Source: Topomyia yanbarensis (lineage: Eukaryota > Arthropoda > Insecta > Diptera > Culicidae). From it: DNA of 64,000 nt. Positions 56,258-64,000 of this stretch are shown here, piece by piece. How positions within the stretch are numbered: the first letter of the stretch is position 1; every line of letters starts with the position of its first letter. The position numbers were made by a program, and so were the translations under genes. The stretch is from assembly GCF_030247195.1 (NCBI RefSeq), contig NC_080671.1, forward strand, positions 85,992,370-86,056,369. Reading direction: 5' to 3'. The notes below the pieces were generated by a model. The model was not told where the DNA came from and did not search any database. It was given only the letters and a program-made list of their open reading frames with translations.

Positions 56258-56407
56258 TGTGGGAAGCGTCGTGGTGAAATAAAACGACCGAACAGTACTC
56301 GAAGCGAGAAATGAATGGCAATTTATATTTTCTACGTGTCCTTACATGCTTTTACATTTGCTCATACCGAGGGGTGCGCGCCACTGTTTTCAGGTAGCGC
56401 CACCACA
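56258..56407 (-). repeat. 5' LTR of the gypsy element
   Basis: The 150-bp LTR carries the element's promoter, though no clear TATA box is seen. The sequence inward leads directly into the tRNA-Trp primer site after one base. Confidence 0.93.
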
Positions 56408-56411
56408 TAGG

Positions 56412-57165
56412 AATAGGTCAAATACGAAGTAAAACCAAGCTCAGCTATTTTTGTTGTCTTTAGGTTAAGGACATGCTGAATAGAACCACAATGTGGCAGC
56501 TAAAATGGCTGGCGTCGTTTCTGCTTCTTCTTTTTATTTCATCGTCAAAATCAAAACATTGCATTGGCGCGCTAGACAAAACCATTTGTAACCTGAATGT
56601 CTTATACTCTTATCTCAGATTGTTTAGAAATTGTATCACTGTATGCAGGCATGTTAGCACAAGCTGATGAATAGATTCTCTTCCCGGAATTTTGATTCGT
56701 TTGGGAAATTTGTACCTTTTTATTTTTCAAAACAAATGAAACACGTGGTGCAAGAATCAGTGAGCTGATTGTTGAACGATACGCTTGTGTGCGTGCCATC
56801 TCATATCGGTATAGTGCTTTTTAACCACACACAGATGCTGAACGTAACCCGAACATAGCCGAACATAACCGAACCTTTGTTGTGATTTTGGCATCGCTTT
56901 ACCTTAAGGGTGGTTTAAAGAGAATTTTACCCCAAAATTGTTTTTTTTGAGCGACCACCCCTGGCTGCTACTCCGTTATCGATCTGGACTAGCTGAAGTT
57001 GCACAGGGAATCAGTAGATAATTATGCCTAGGAGTAGCGAAACAACTTTCAATGTGCAACTTCTGGTAATCCTAAAGTGTTTTATTGTTCAATACCGGCG
57101 CCGGCCAGGCCCGAACTCCACAAGTATCACGGGAGGAGGATATTTGTTAGTAAGTATAGGAAGTT
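56412..57165. other. Anonymous DNA
   Basis: No gene is recognised. AACCCGAACATAGCCGAACATAACCGAACC at 56845-56874 is a short local repeat (given here as three CCGAACA/CCGAACC units). Confidence 0.4.
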
Positions 57166-57177
57166 GGATTCTACTTC

Positions 57178-57385
57178 TTGATTACCGACGCTAGAGAGGT
57201 GAATCCACTATTTGGATTAGGTATCGATCCATCAACTCATGGATTGGGGACCAACGGGTTTACTTCCCTTTCGAAGAAAGACGTGACCACAGATTTTTTC
57301 ACCTCAGAAAAATCTCAACGACCTCGGCCGGGATTGAACCCAAATCAATTTGAATGCGTAGCGGTCAGGTTTACCAACCAACCAC
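57178..57385 (-). mobile_element. tRNA-derived SINE (Feilai-like), copy 3
   Basis: On minus: GGCGCCAGTGGTTGGTTGGT (A-box side), GGGTTCAATCCCGGCCGAGG (B-box), then GTGGTCACGTCTTTCTTCGA + AAGGGAAGTAAACCCGTTGGT. This is the longest of the three copies. Confidence 0.8.
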
Positions 57386-57408
57386 TGGCGCCATCATACT
57401 ACCTACAC

Positions 57409-57985
57409 GCCACCGAAAAACTACCTAAAATTGAGCACTTTTGACTCAATCTCGTGGTTTCATGTGGTAAAATTAGGTAAACCGTGTTGAAAGTAGTTTC
57501 CATTCAACTACGGCAAAAATCATAACTCAACCTTGAGTTTAATTAACTTAAATTCTCGACCAACATATGATTACGGCTCAAAAGCCAACTATCAAAATTC
57601 TCTTTGAAAGGATATTCCGGACAAACCGTTACTCACCAATCACAGATGTTGGTAGTAAACAAAAGAGAAAAATTTTCTCTTTCATTGACTGCTGTGAGCT
57701 GTGTTTGGCCAGTAACGGTTTGTCCGGAATTTCATTTCAAAGAGAATTTTGACAGTTGGCTTTTAAGCCGTAATCATATGTTTGTCGAGAATTTAAGTTA
57801 AATTTACCTAATTTTGAATATACCCCAAACAACTCAAAAGTACCTTACTGCACGGAAGACCTCGACTAGTCGAATCTCTCGTTTTGTTTTTAACAACACT
57901 AATAAGTGCGAAAACGTCGCACAACTCGAAAGTACCTAAATTTAAGTTAAAATAACTTATTCTGTGAGTTGTTTTACTTATGGGT
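57409..57985. repeat. Interspersed repeat CTACCTAAAATTGAG family, copy 2, interrupted
   Basis: It matches 32790-33135 on both sides of a MITE at 57574-57770. Sequences flanking the MITE (ACTTAAATTCTCGAC and GTCGAGAATTTAAGT) are themselves inverted, so the target was a palindromic spot or the MITE is longer than its family minimum. Confidence 0.72.
57574..57770. mobile_element. MITE with GGCTCAAAAGCCAACT ends, TA duplication, copy 2
   Basis: CGGCTCAAAAGCCAACTATC and, inward from the right, CGGCTTAAAAGCCAACTGTC are inverted, and inner AAATTCTCTTTGAAA blocks also pair. TA is on both sides (57572-57573, 57771-57772). Confidence 0.82.
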
Positions 57986-57989
57986 GTAC

Positions 57990-58320
57990 TTTTAGTAATC
58001 CTGCTTCATATAAACTTCTCTAGCAACACTGTATGTTACAACCGCTTATAGCACAGAGAACAAGCTAGAACAAACTTTGCTGAAAAACCTGTTGTTCGGT
58101 TAAAATTCACTTTATTGGGTTGGACTATACACGACGGATCCCTAAGTGTCACTTGTTTCGGTTGTTCGGTGCGGTTGTTGATGTTCATTTGCGATTCTGG
58201 TTGATCGATCGTTATTTGCGGTGTTTCCTCTTCGCTGACGGAATCCTCGCTGTACCAATCGCCGTCGGAGACGAATAGTAATCGTACTTACTTGATACTT
58301 GACGGGCAACAATTCGCTTC
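57990..58320. other. 3' flank of the RTE-like LINE
   Basis: No gene is recognised. It may contain the 3' end of the LINE on the minus strand; no tail is evident. Confidence 0.35.
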
Positions 58321-58327
58321 GTTGAAT

Positions 58328-59919
58328 CTACGCCGAGTGAAGAATTTTCCTCCACTGGACCCGGTCCTGGGCCAATCTCTTCCAGTCACCCATTGAGTGC
58401 TTTAGGTCCTCTTCCACTGCAAACAGCCATCGTGACCTGCTACGGAGTCGTCGGCCTCTTCCCGCCTCTCTACTGAATGTTATCTTCGCCTGTCGTTCTT
58501 CCGGCATTCGTGCCACATGACCAGTCCACCGCAGCCTGCTGTTTTTTATTAGTTTGACAATATCCACTCCTTTATATACTTGGTATAACTCGTGATTCAT
58601 GCGACGCCGCCAGATGCCATTTTCTTCTTTACCGCCGAGTATTGCTCGCAGCACCTTACGTTCGAAGACACCGAACGCTCTACGATCAACTTCCTTTAAC
58701 GTCCACGTTTCATGGCCGTACAAGGCAACCGGAACTATCAATGTCTTGTACAACGCGAATTTTGTCTTCGTCTGCAAACTACCGGGACTTCAGCTGGCTA
58801 CAAAGTCCGTAAAAAGCCCTATTTTCAGCTGCAAGACGCATTTTTACCTCGCGGGTAACATCATTATCGCACGTCACTAGAGTTCCAAGGTACACAAATT
58901 CTTCCACTACTTCAAATTTATCACCACCTAACACCACTTCACCACCAACATCACTATTGGACCCACGTTTTCTTCCAGCTATCATGTACTTCGTCTTGCT
59001 CCCTTTTAAAAGGCACGTATGCCTCTTCCACGGCTCGGCGGCCGATTCCAATGATATCAATATCGTCCGCAAATCCTAGGAGCATATGCGACCGAGTGAC
59101 GATGGTACCGTTGCTTTGCACGCCTGCTCTCCTGATGGCACCTTCAAGAGCAATGTTGAACAGCAAGTTTGACAGCGCATCACCCTGCTTCAATCCGTTC
59201 AAGGTTACGAAGGACGTCGAAATCTCATCCGTAACCCGAACACTTGATTTCGATCCATCCAGCGTTGCACGAATCAGCCCAATCAGTTTCGTCGGAAAAT
59301 CATGTTCTACCATTATCTGCCATTACTCGTTTCTTTTCACTGAATCGTACGCCGCTTTGAAATCAATAAACTGATGGTGTGTCTGCAAGTTGTATTCCCG
59401 AAAGACTCCTCCAACGGCCTTAATCTGTTGAACAGAATACGTGACATAATTTTGTACGCCGAATTGAGGAGCGATATTCCTCGATAATAATTGGCGCACT
59501 CCAGTCTGTGTCCCTTTTTGTATAAGGGACAAATGAAGCCCTCTAGCCAGTCAGCAGGTAGTTCTTCTTCTTCCCATACCTTCAAAAGAGTACGGTGAAG
59601 TATTTCGTGCAGCTGCTCACTACCGTGTTTGAAAAGTTCGGCCGGGAGCTCGTCCTTTCCAGCAGCCTTACAGTTTTTCAGCTCTTTGATTGCCTTTTTC
59701 ACCTCTTGTAGCGTCGAAGGCTCCACAACTTGTCCATCGTCACTTATCCTTATTCTGTTCATTGACGCGCTAACATTCTCTCCATTCAATAATGTCTTGA
59801 AGTGCTCTCTCCACCTGGCTGCTACCATAGTTTTATCTGTCAGCAAGTTACCTTCACGGTCATTGCACACGACGGGAGACGACGCTGTTTTTCTCCGTAT
59901 GCCATTGACAGTTTCATAA
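58328..59919 (-). pseudogene. RTE-like LINE reverse transcriptase, 5'-truncated, frameshifted
   Basis: Minus-strand frames in order: 59870-59337 with KAAGKDELPAELFKHGSEQL (RT block 0-1), EELPADWLEGFICPLYKKGH and ANYYRGISLLNSAYKI; 59532-59323 with HHQFIDFKAAYDSVKR (first Asp); 59313-58954 with LNGLKQGDALSNLLFN and LLGFADDIDIIG (catalytic FADD); 59072-58779 with KYMIAGRKR; 58777-58328 with LYKTLIVPVALYGHETWTL, RRRMNHELYQ and RLRWTGHVARMPEE. The last domain and motif set resemble RTE-clade LINEs (knowledge; clade not certain). No endonuclease is found upstream of 59919, so the copy is 5'-truncated. At least three frameshifts break it. Confidence 0.8.
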
Positions 59920-59929
59920 AATTTCCGGA

Positions 59930-60530
59930 GTCGTTATCGTATCGTAATCGAAATCGTAATCGTATCGGAATCGGCTTATTCACTACTGTAGGATAACACT
60001 TCAATCGTATCGTAATCGCTACTGTCACTTTTTGCACTTAATCTTTTGCAAGATCGAAATTTTAAGCTAAACTGTTTTCATCATTTTCATCAACCGGAGT
60101 CGAATTCTTAGATAGCGCTCGAAAATGTTGTATGACAAAAAGTGGAACATTCCTGAATATTCCACAAATCTGGCGTCACTGCAACTCACGCAGTCATCAT
60201 TTAGTGTGTGCCACCAATTAATCGGTCGATTGTTGCACCGACTCTTATGGTAGTATAACATGGGAGCCTGCCGACGTGACAACCGATTAAATATGACCTA
60301 CGAAATCTTGAAATCGGTCTTTCAACCTACTAAATCGGCCGATTACTTGGTAGTTTAAAACTGGAACCAGATTTACACAGATTAAATCTGGTGATTAATA
60401 TGCCGACGGATGCTATTTACCGACGAAACCCAACTTAGTCGGTTAACTAATCGGTCGACCCCGAAGCACCTGATTTAGTCGGTCGACTGGGACATTTCAC
60501 AACTGTCAAATTTTCTGTGGGGTGGTATTA
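59930..60530. other. Anonymous DNA with ATCGTA runs and AATCGGTCGA motifs
   Basis: 59935-60030 has TATCGTATCGTAATCG-type tandem words. 60210-60490 has recurrent TAATCGGTCGAC or TTAGTCGGTCGAC motifs in both orientations, likely a decayed inverted-repeat element. No gene is seen. Confidence 0.45.
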
Positions 60531-60548
60531 TGCCAGAAAAGGCGAAGT

Positions 60549-60643
60549 ATAGGGCCCTTTTTCTCACAGTCACGTCACTTAGTGACTAGAAGAGAATTAT
60601 CTTCTAGTCACTCGGTGACGTGACTTTGAGAATAGGGCCCATA
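60549..60643. mobile_element. 95-bp near-perfect hairpin MITE
   Basis: TATAGGGCCCTTTTTCTCAC + AGTCACGTCACTTAGTGACT + AGAAGA pairs with TCTTCTAGTCACTCGGTGAC + GTGACTTTGAGAATAGGGCC + CATA around a GAATTA loop. Arms are about 44 bp. It has no coding capacity. Confidence 0.8.
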
Positions 60644-60649
60644 GTGTTA

Positions 60650-61148
60650 TTACTGTGCAGAGGTTGACAGCTCGTTCTGCTGTACTAATGCTATTATACA
60701 GCACCAGCGCACAAATGTCAAATTTGAAAGTCTTATATTGGCACTACTAATGCTATTAAAAAGCCTTAGTTGGCTGACATTGTCCGCCATGGCGGAAAAA
60801 TTTTAAAATAAAATGATCTGTTTAAAACCGTAATTGACTCTCTTCTAATGCATTGTAATGAGTATCCTTGATGGGTTTTCGTTCTCACATGATATGAATG
60901 TTTTACGAAAATTACCTTTAGTAAGTCTCGAACTGGAGTACCTTGCCTAGTCCTTCACGCTAAGTGCGCTGCGTTTGCTTCCTGGACTATATTGCATATG
61001 TTCCATTGAAATTAAATACGATCTCCAAGAAGAGTGGCATAACGAGTGAACCCACAGCATTACAATAGCATTATATCGGCTTTTTATTTGCTCTATAATG
61101 GCACTAAATGCACATGTAAAGCTTACATGCTTTAAAGTTCCTTGAAGC
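60650..61148. other. Anonymous DNA before the 3' end of the CR1-like LINE
   Basis: I see no gene or clear repeat boundary. Confidence 0.4.
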
Positions 61149-61226
61149 ATGTACGTGTTTATTTGTTTATTTGTATATGAAGCATTCATCTGACATATAT
61201 TGTTTTAATGAATAAAAAACTTAAAA

Positions 61227-62489
61227 CTAATTGTCACGAACAACATTAAAAAGGTCAAGTAGTCGCTGATGAAAGACCTTGGACGACACATTAAAATCGA
61301 ATAGTTCTGCTAATTCGTTGAACCGCGTGCAAGCAAATCGAAGTGGATCATGCTGACCATATTGCGTGTTGCATGATCCGTATTCCAGGAACAGCAGATT
61401 ACGGCGACGAAGAGGTCTCTCAGGAGCGTACACATTCAGCTGAGTCAACAAAGTAGAGCAGTCGATGTCGCCCGTGAGTAGTTTTGCGACAAATAATGCT
61501 TGTGAAGTGATCCGTCTTATGTGCAGTGGCTCGATTCTTAGCAACCGACAGCGCGGTCCTCGTATGGCGGTAAATTGATTGGGTCACGCCACGGCAGAAA
61601 CCGCAGAGCGTACCTTATAAAATTACGTTGAACACTCTCAAACCTCGCGATCCAATTAGCATGGTAAGGACACAATACAACATTGTTATATTCCAGCAAT
61701 GAGCGTACAAGTGAACAGTACAATGATCGTAAGCATAGAGGGTCTCGAAATTCTGCAATTTTGAAGATAAACCCCAATTGTCGGTTTGCTTTTGACAGGA
61801 TATCGACATAGTGAAGTCTAAAAGTCATTTCACGGTCCAGAGTGACGCCAAGATCTTTAATGTGCTCTACTCGTGTAAGAGGTCTTCCGCCAACTTCATA
61901 ATCGTACACGATTGGCAAACTTTTCCGACGGAAAGAAATAATGCTGCATTTTGCTATACTTACACATAAAGTTCTTTTTGCACCATACCTCGAACATATG
62001 CAGCATATTCTGTAGCTCCAAGCAGTCTGAAAGGCACTTGATGATTTTGAAAATTTTCGTGTCATCCGCATAAAAGAAACGATAGCCCGGTGGAAGCAGC
62101 GTGGATACGTCGTTTATAAAAAGCAAGAACAGCAACGGACCGAGGTTACTACCTTGTGGAACTCCGGATCGGTTTGAAAAAGATTCTGATGTTATCGATC
62201 CAATTTGAACTTGTACAGAACGGTTCGTCAAGTATGACCTGAACCAAGCCACAGCCATCACTGATATACCGAGCAGTTCCAGTTTTTTAAGGAGAATCTC
62301 ATGATTCACTAGATCAAATGCCGCCTTCAGATCCATGTACGTCGCATCGATTTGCCATCCTGAATCCATAGTCCATAGGCAGTTCGAGGTAAACTGCATA
62401 AGATTAGTAGATACTGAGCGTTTCGGAAAAAAGCCATGCTGTTCACTATCTATATAACTCTTACAGCGAACGAACAGAGTGTCGTTCAC
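61227..62489 (-). pseudogene. LINE ORF2, RT core and C-terminus (frameshifted)
   Basis: Frame 62489-61896 has HGFFPKRSVSTNL, ATYMDLKAAFDLVNHEILLK (first Asp), SGVPQGSNLGPLLFLLFIND and YRFFYADDTKIFKI (catalytic YADD), WCKKNFMCKYSKMQ. A frameshift near 61950-62071 leads to SLPIVYDYEVGGRPLTRVEH and IKDLGVTLDREMTF; a last frame (61544-61227) gives LLRIEPLHIRRITSQALFVA to the stop. The motifs fit the CR1/T1-Q group within the jockey superfamily (knowledge). Confidence 0.86.
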
Positions 62490-62507
62490 AATTATTTCGA
62501 ACAGTTT

Positions 62508-64000
62508 TTAGCAGGCGCACAGAGAAGTGATTTCTCGGTAATTGGAAATATTACGCTTGGCACCTTTTTTGAAAACTGGGAACAAGTGGGAAAACTTCCA
62601 GCGTGTAAGGAACTCACTTTGCTGAACCGAGAGATAGAACAGCCTAGCCAGTGGATTACAAAGCGCGACTGCACAGCGCTTTAGCACCGACGACGGAATA
62701 CCATCAGGAGCAGCAGCAAACGATAGATTCAATTTGTGCATAGCAGACGCTACCATGTCTTCTGTTATATCTGGAATATTGAAATCAAATACATCACGAG
62801 GCATCCCACACGTTACTTCTTCTATCTGGATCGAAGTGGCGGAACAATCGAGGAATACTTGCTTATAGTGCATCGCAAACAAATTACACTTCTCGCTTTC
62901 AGTGCAGGCAGTTGAATTTTCTAAAAACATGGAGCATGGTAAACCAGTTTCGTTTCTTTTTGAGTTGACAGACGACCAAAAAAGTTTTGGATTTCGACGA
63001 AGATTCTCACCGGTGCGCTTAACATGACGATTGTACAGAAAATGGTTGTAGTGACGATACCGGTTGATTGTGATGTTCAATTGTCGTTTAAAATATGGCG
63101 ACCTGGAACTGCAACACTTTCGAAGAGCCGCAGATCGCGCTCGCTTGAGAGAGCGTAATCTTGGATTCGAACACGGTTTTTGCGGAAGCAGTTTAGGCGG
63201 AACAACGTAGGAAACAGCATCCTGCACAGCGGCACTGAAGTATTCCACTGCTTCATCAATAGTGGTGGCCGATTCAATAAAATCCCAATTGGTGATTAAG
63301 AGCGTATCTTTCAATGCGGCATAGTCGGCTCGACGAAAGTCCAGGGAATTCGAGATGGAAGGCTCTTCATAGACAATTTGAGTAGGCAAATTGAATGCAA
63401 CACTAAGAGCAGGGTGATCAGCATCAAGATCAATCAGGGGCTCAATGGGTGCCGATACTGCAGTGACCGGAAGAGCGATATCATTTGCGAGAACGGGATC
63501 CAACAGGCGTTCGTTTCGATTCAATAATGAATTAATTTGGGTGAGCCCATGGAAATTAAACCCATCCAGGAGAGCGCCCCAAGCAGCCAGCATATGCGAA
63601 ACCAGCGGGTCAATATGCGGTGTGTCTCCCTCCGAGATACACCACTGAAGATTTGACTGGTTATAGTCACCAAATAGAATAGCAGGAGTGTGGGGGTTAA
63701 ATCGTGATGATATCGAACCCAAAGATTCTGCGTGTTCATTGATACTCACTGTGTCAAATCTTCGATCGGGGGGCAAGTATATAACACCGATACTGAGTGC
63801 GTTTTGTGGTACATCAACAACGACCCACAACTGTTCGAGCGTATTGGAGATGGTTGCGGGATCAATATAAGCGTTTAGTTTTAACGACACTGCTATCAAA
63901 ACGCCTCCGCCGCGAGTCTTACGGCTGTTCAAGGGGGACCGATCATTCCTAAAAACGGCGTATTGATGACCAAACAGCTGCGCGGAATAGTTTTGTTCAT
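62508..64000 (-). pseudogene. LINE ORF2, endonuclease and start of RT (partial)
   Basis: The frame is open to the window edge: FRNDRSPLNSRKTRGGGVLI upstream of the first in-frame ATG (63932), so that ATG is not the true start. The apurinic-type endonuclease shows VVVDVPQNALSIGVIYLPPD, PAILFGDYNQSNLQW and DADHPALSVAF (the final His). Then come LNLSFAAAPDGIPSSVLKRC and KFSHLFPVFKKGAKRNISNY, the first RT blocks. The frame breaks at ~62508 just before QHGFFP of the next frame. Confidence 0.88.

Larger units (their letters stand above)
48751..56407 (-). mobile_element. Ty3/gypsy LTR retrotransposon, CsRn1-type, degenerate and with nested insertions
   Basis: Two 150-bp LTRs (48751-48900 and 56258-56407; TGTG..CACA, six differences by eye, ~96% identical) enclose gag and pol on the minus strand. 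TAGG stands outside both LTRs (48747-48750, 56408-56411). The primer-binding site at 56243-56256 reads TGGTGACCCCGACG on minus, complementary to the 3' end of tRNA-Trp. A purine-rich GGAGGGGG tract precedes the 3' LTR (48902-48912). The gag has a CHCC knuckle. tRNA-Trp priming, CHCC and 4-bp duplication are marks of the CsRn1 clade (knowledge). Order: gag, protease, RT, RNase H, integrase. Frameshifts and nonsense codons plus a MITE inside the integrase make it inactive. Confidence 0.92.
61150..64000 (-). mobile_element. CR1/jockey-superfamily LINE, runs off the window end
   Basis: On minus, the element enters at 64000 inside its endonuclease domain and ends near 61150 in CAAATAAACAAATAAACA-type short repeats, a usual LINE tail. 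ORF2 shows endonuclease, RT and C-terminal domain across three frames. The 5' part (ORF1, N-terminal endonuclease) lies beyond the window. Confidence 0.85.

Noticed and set aside
48751..56407. Possible endogenous virus with an env gene (errantivirus)
   Set aside because: The space after the integrase leads straight to the purine tract and LTR; there is no env frame, and the primer site and knuckle fit CsRn1 retrotransposons.

Overview
The window reads as nuclear DNA of an insect, most likely a culicine mosquito (Aedes-like). It is AT-rich, has short spliceosomal introns with GT..AG ends, carries tRNA-derived SINE copies resembling the Aedes Feilai family, and is packed with nested DNA transposons, MITEs, LINEs and an LTR element. 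This species-level guess is inference; no species marker was searched.

Only two host genes can be supported. One is a two-exon WDR83/MORG1-like WD40 gene on the minus strand (34596-35675). The other is a two-exon menin (MEN1) gene on the plus strand (44724-46814). They lie about 9 kb apart and face away from each other. Menin is a nuclear scaffold of MLL/COMPASS-like histone methyltransferases; WDR83 is a splicing and MAPK scaffold. Nothing shows that they work together.

Layout. 0.4-2.6 kb: degenerate ~450-bp satellite between 21-bp direct repeats. 2.6-9.5 kb: largely anonymous DNA with a dispersed repeat (4.24-4.99 kb) and a GC-richer unique block (8.1-9.45 kb). 9.5-12.2 kb: an ~870-bp transposon with 4-bp target duplications and two MITEs. 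12.9-15.8 kb: a 2.8-kb TCTTCTAAA minisatellite. 16.4-18 kb: a ~300-bp tandem array rich in TTCGT/ACGAA. 18-23.4 kb: MITE hairpins and anonymous DNA. 23.4-26.8 kb: a second copy of the 9.5-kb element, then a TA-flanked transposon with a 151-codon ORF and two nested MITEs. 28 kb: a decayed CR1/Q-like reverse transcriptase, then a SINE. 30.4-34.3 kb: a cluster of hAT-like MITEs, a mariner remnant, a SINE and a pogo-like MITE.

The most interesting structure is 36.44-40.12 kb: a Mutator-like (MULE/Phantom-type) transposon. Its inverted ends are arrays of a short CCCGAA repeat, it is bounded by a perfect 8-bp duplication, it holds a broken MULE transposase C-terminus, and it is interrupted by a 1.47-kb fold-back element with its own 8-bp duplication.

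47.7-48.3 kb is a piggyBac-like MITE (TTAA). 48.75-56.41 kb is a Ty3/gypsy element of CsRn1 type (tRNA-Trp primer site, CHCC knuckle, 150-bp LTRs, TAGG duplication), split in the integrase by a MITE that itself holds 3.2 kb of dispersed repeats. 56.4-64 kb holds a SINE, an interrupted MITE, an RTE-like LINE fragment, a 95-bp hairpin and a CR1/jockey-like LINE that runs off the window end. Calls rest on reading the sequence; no database search was run.
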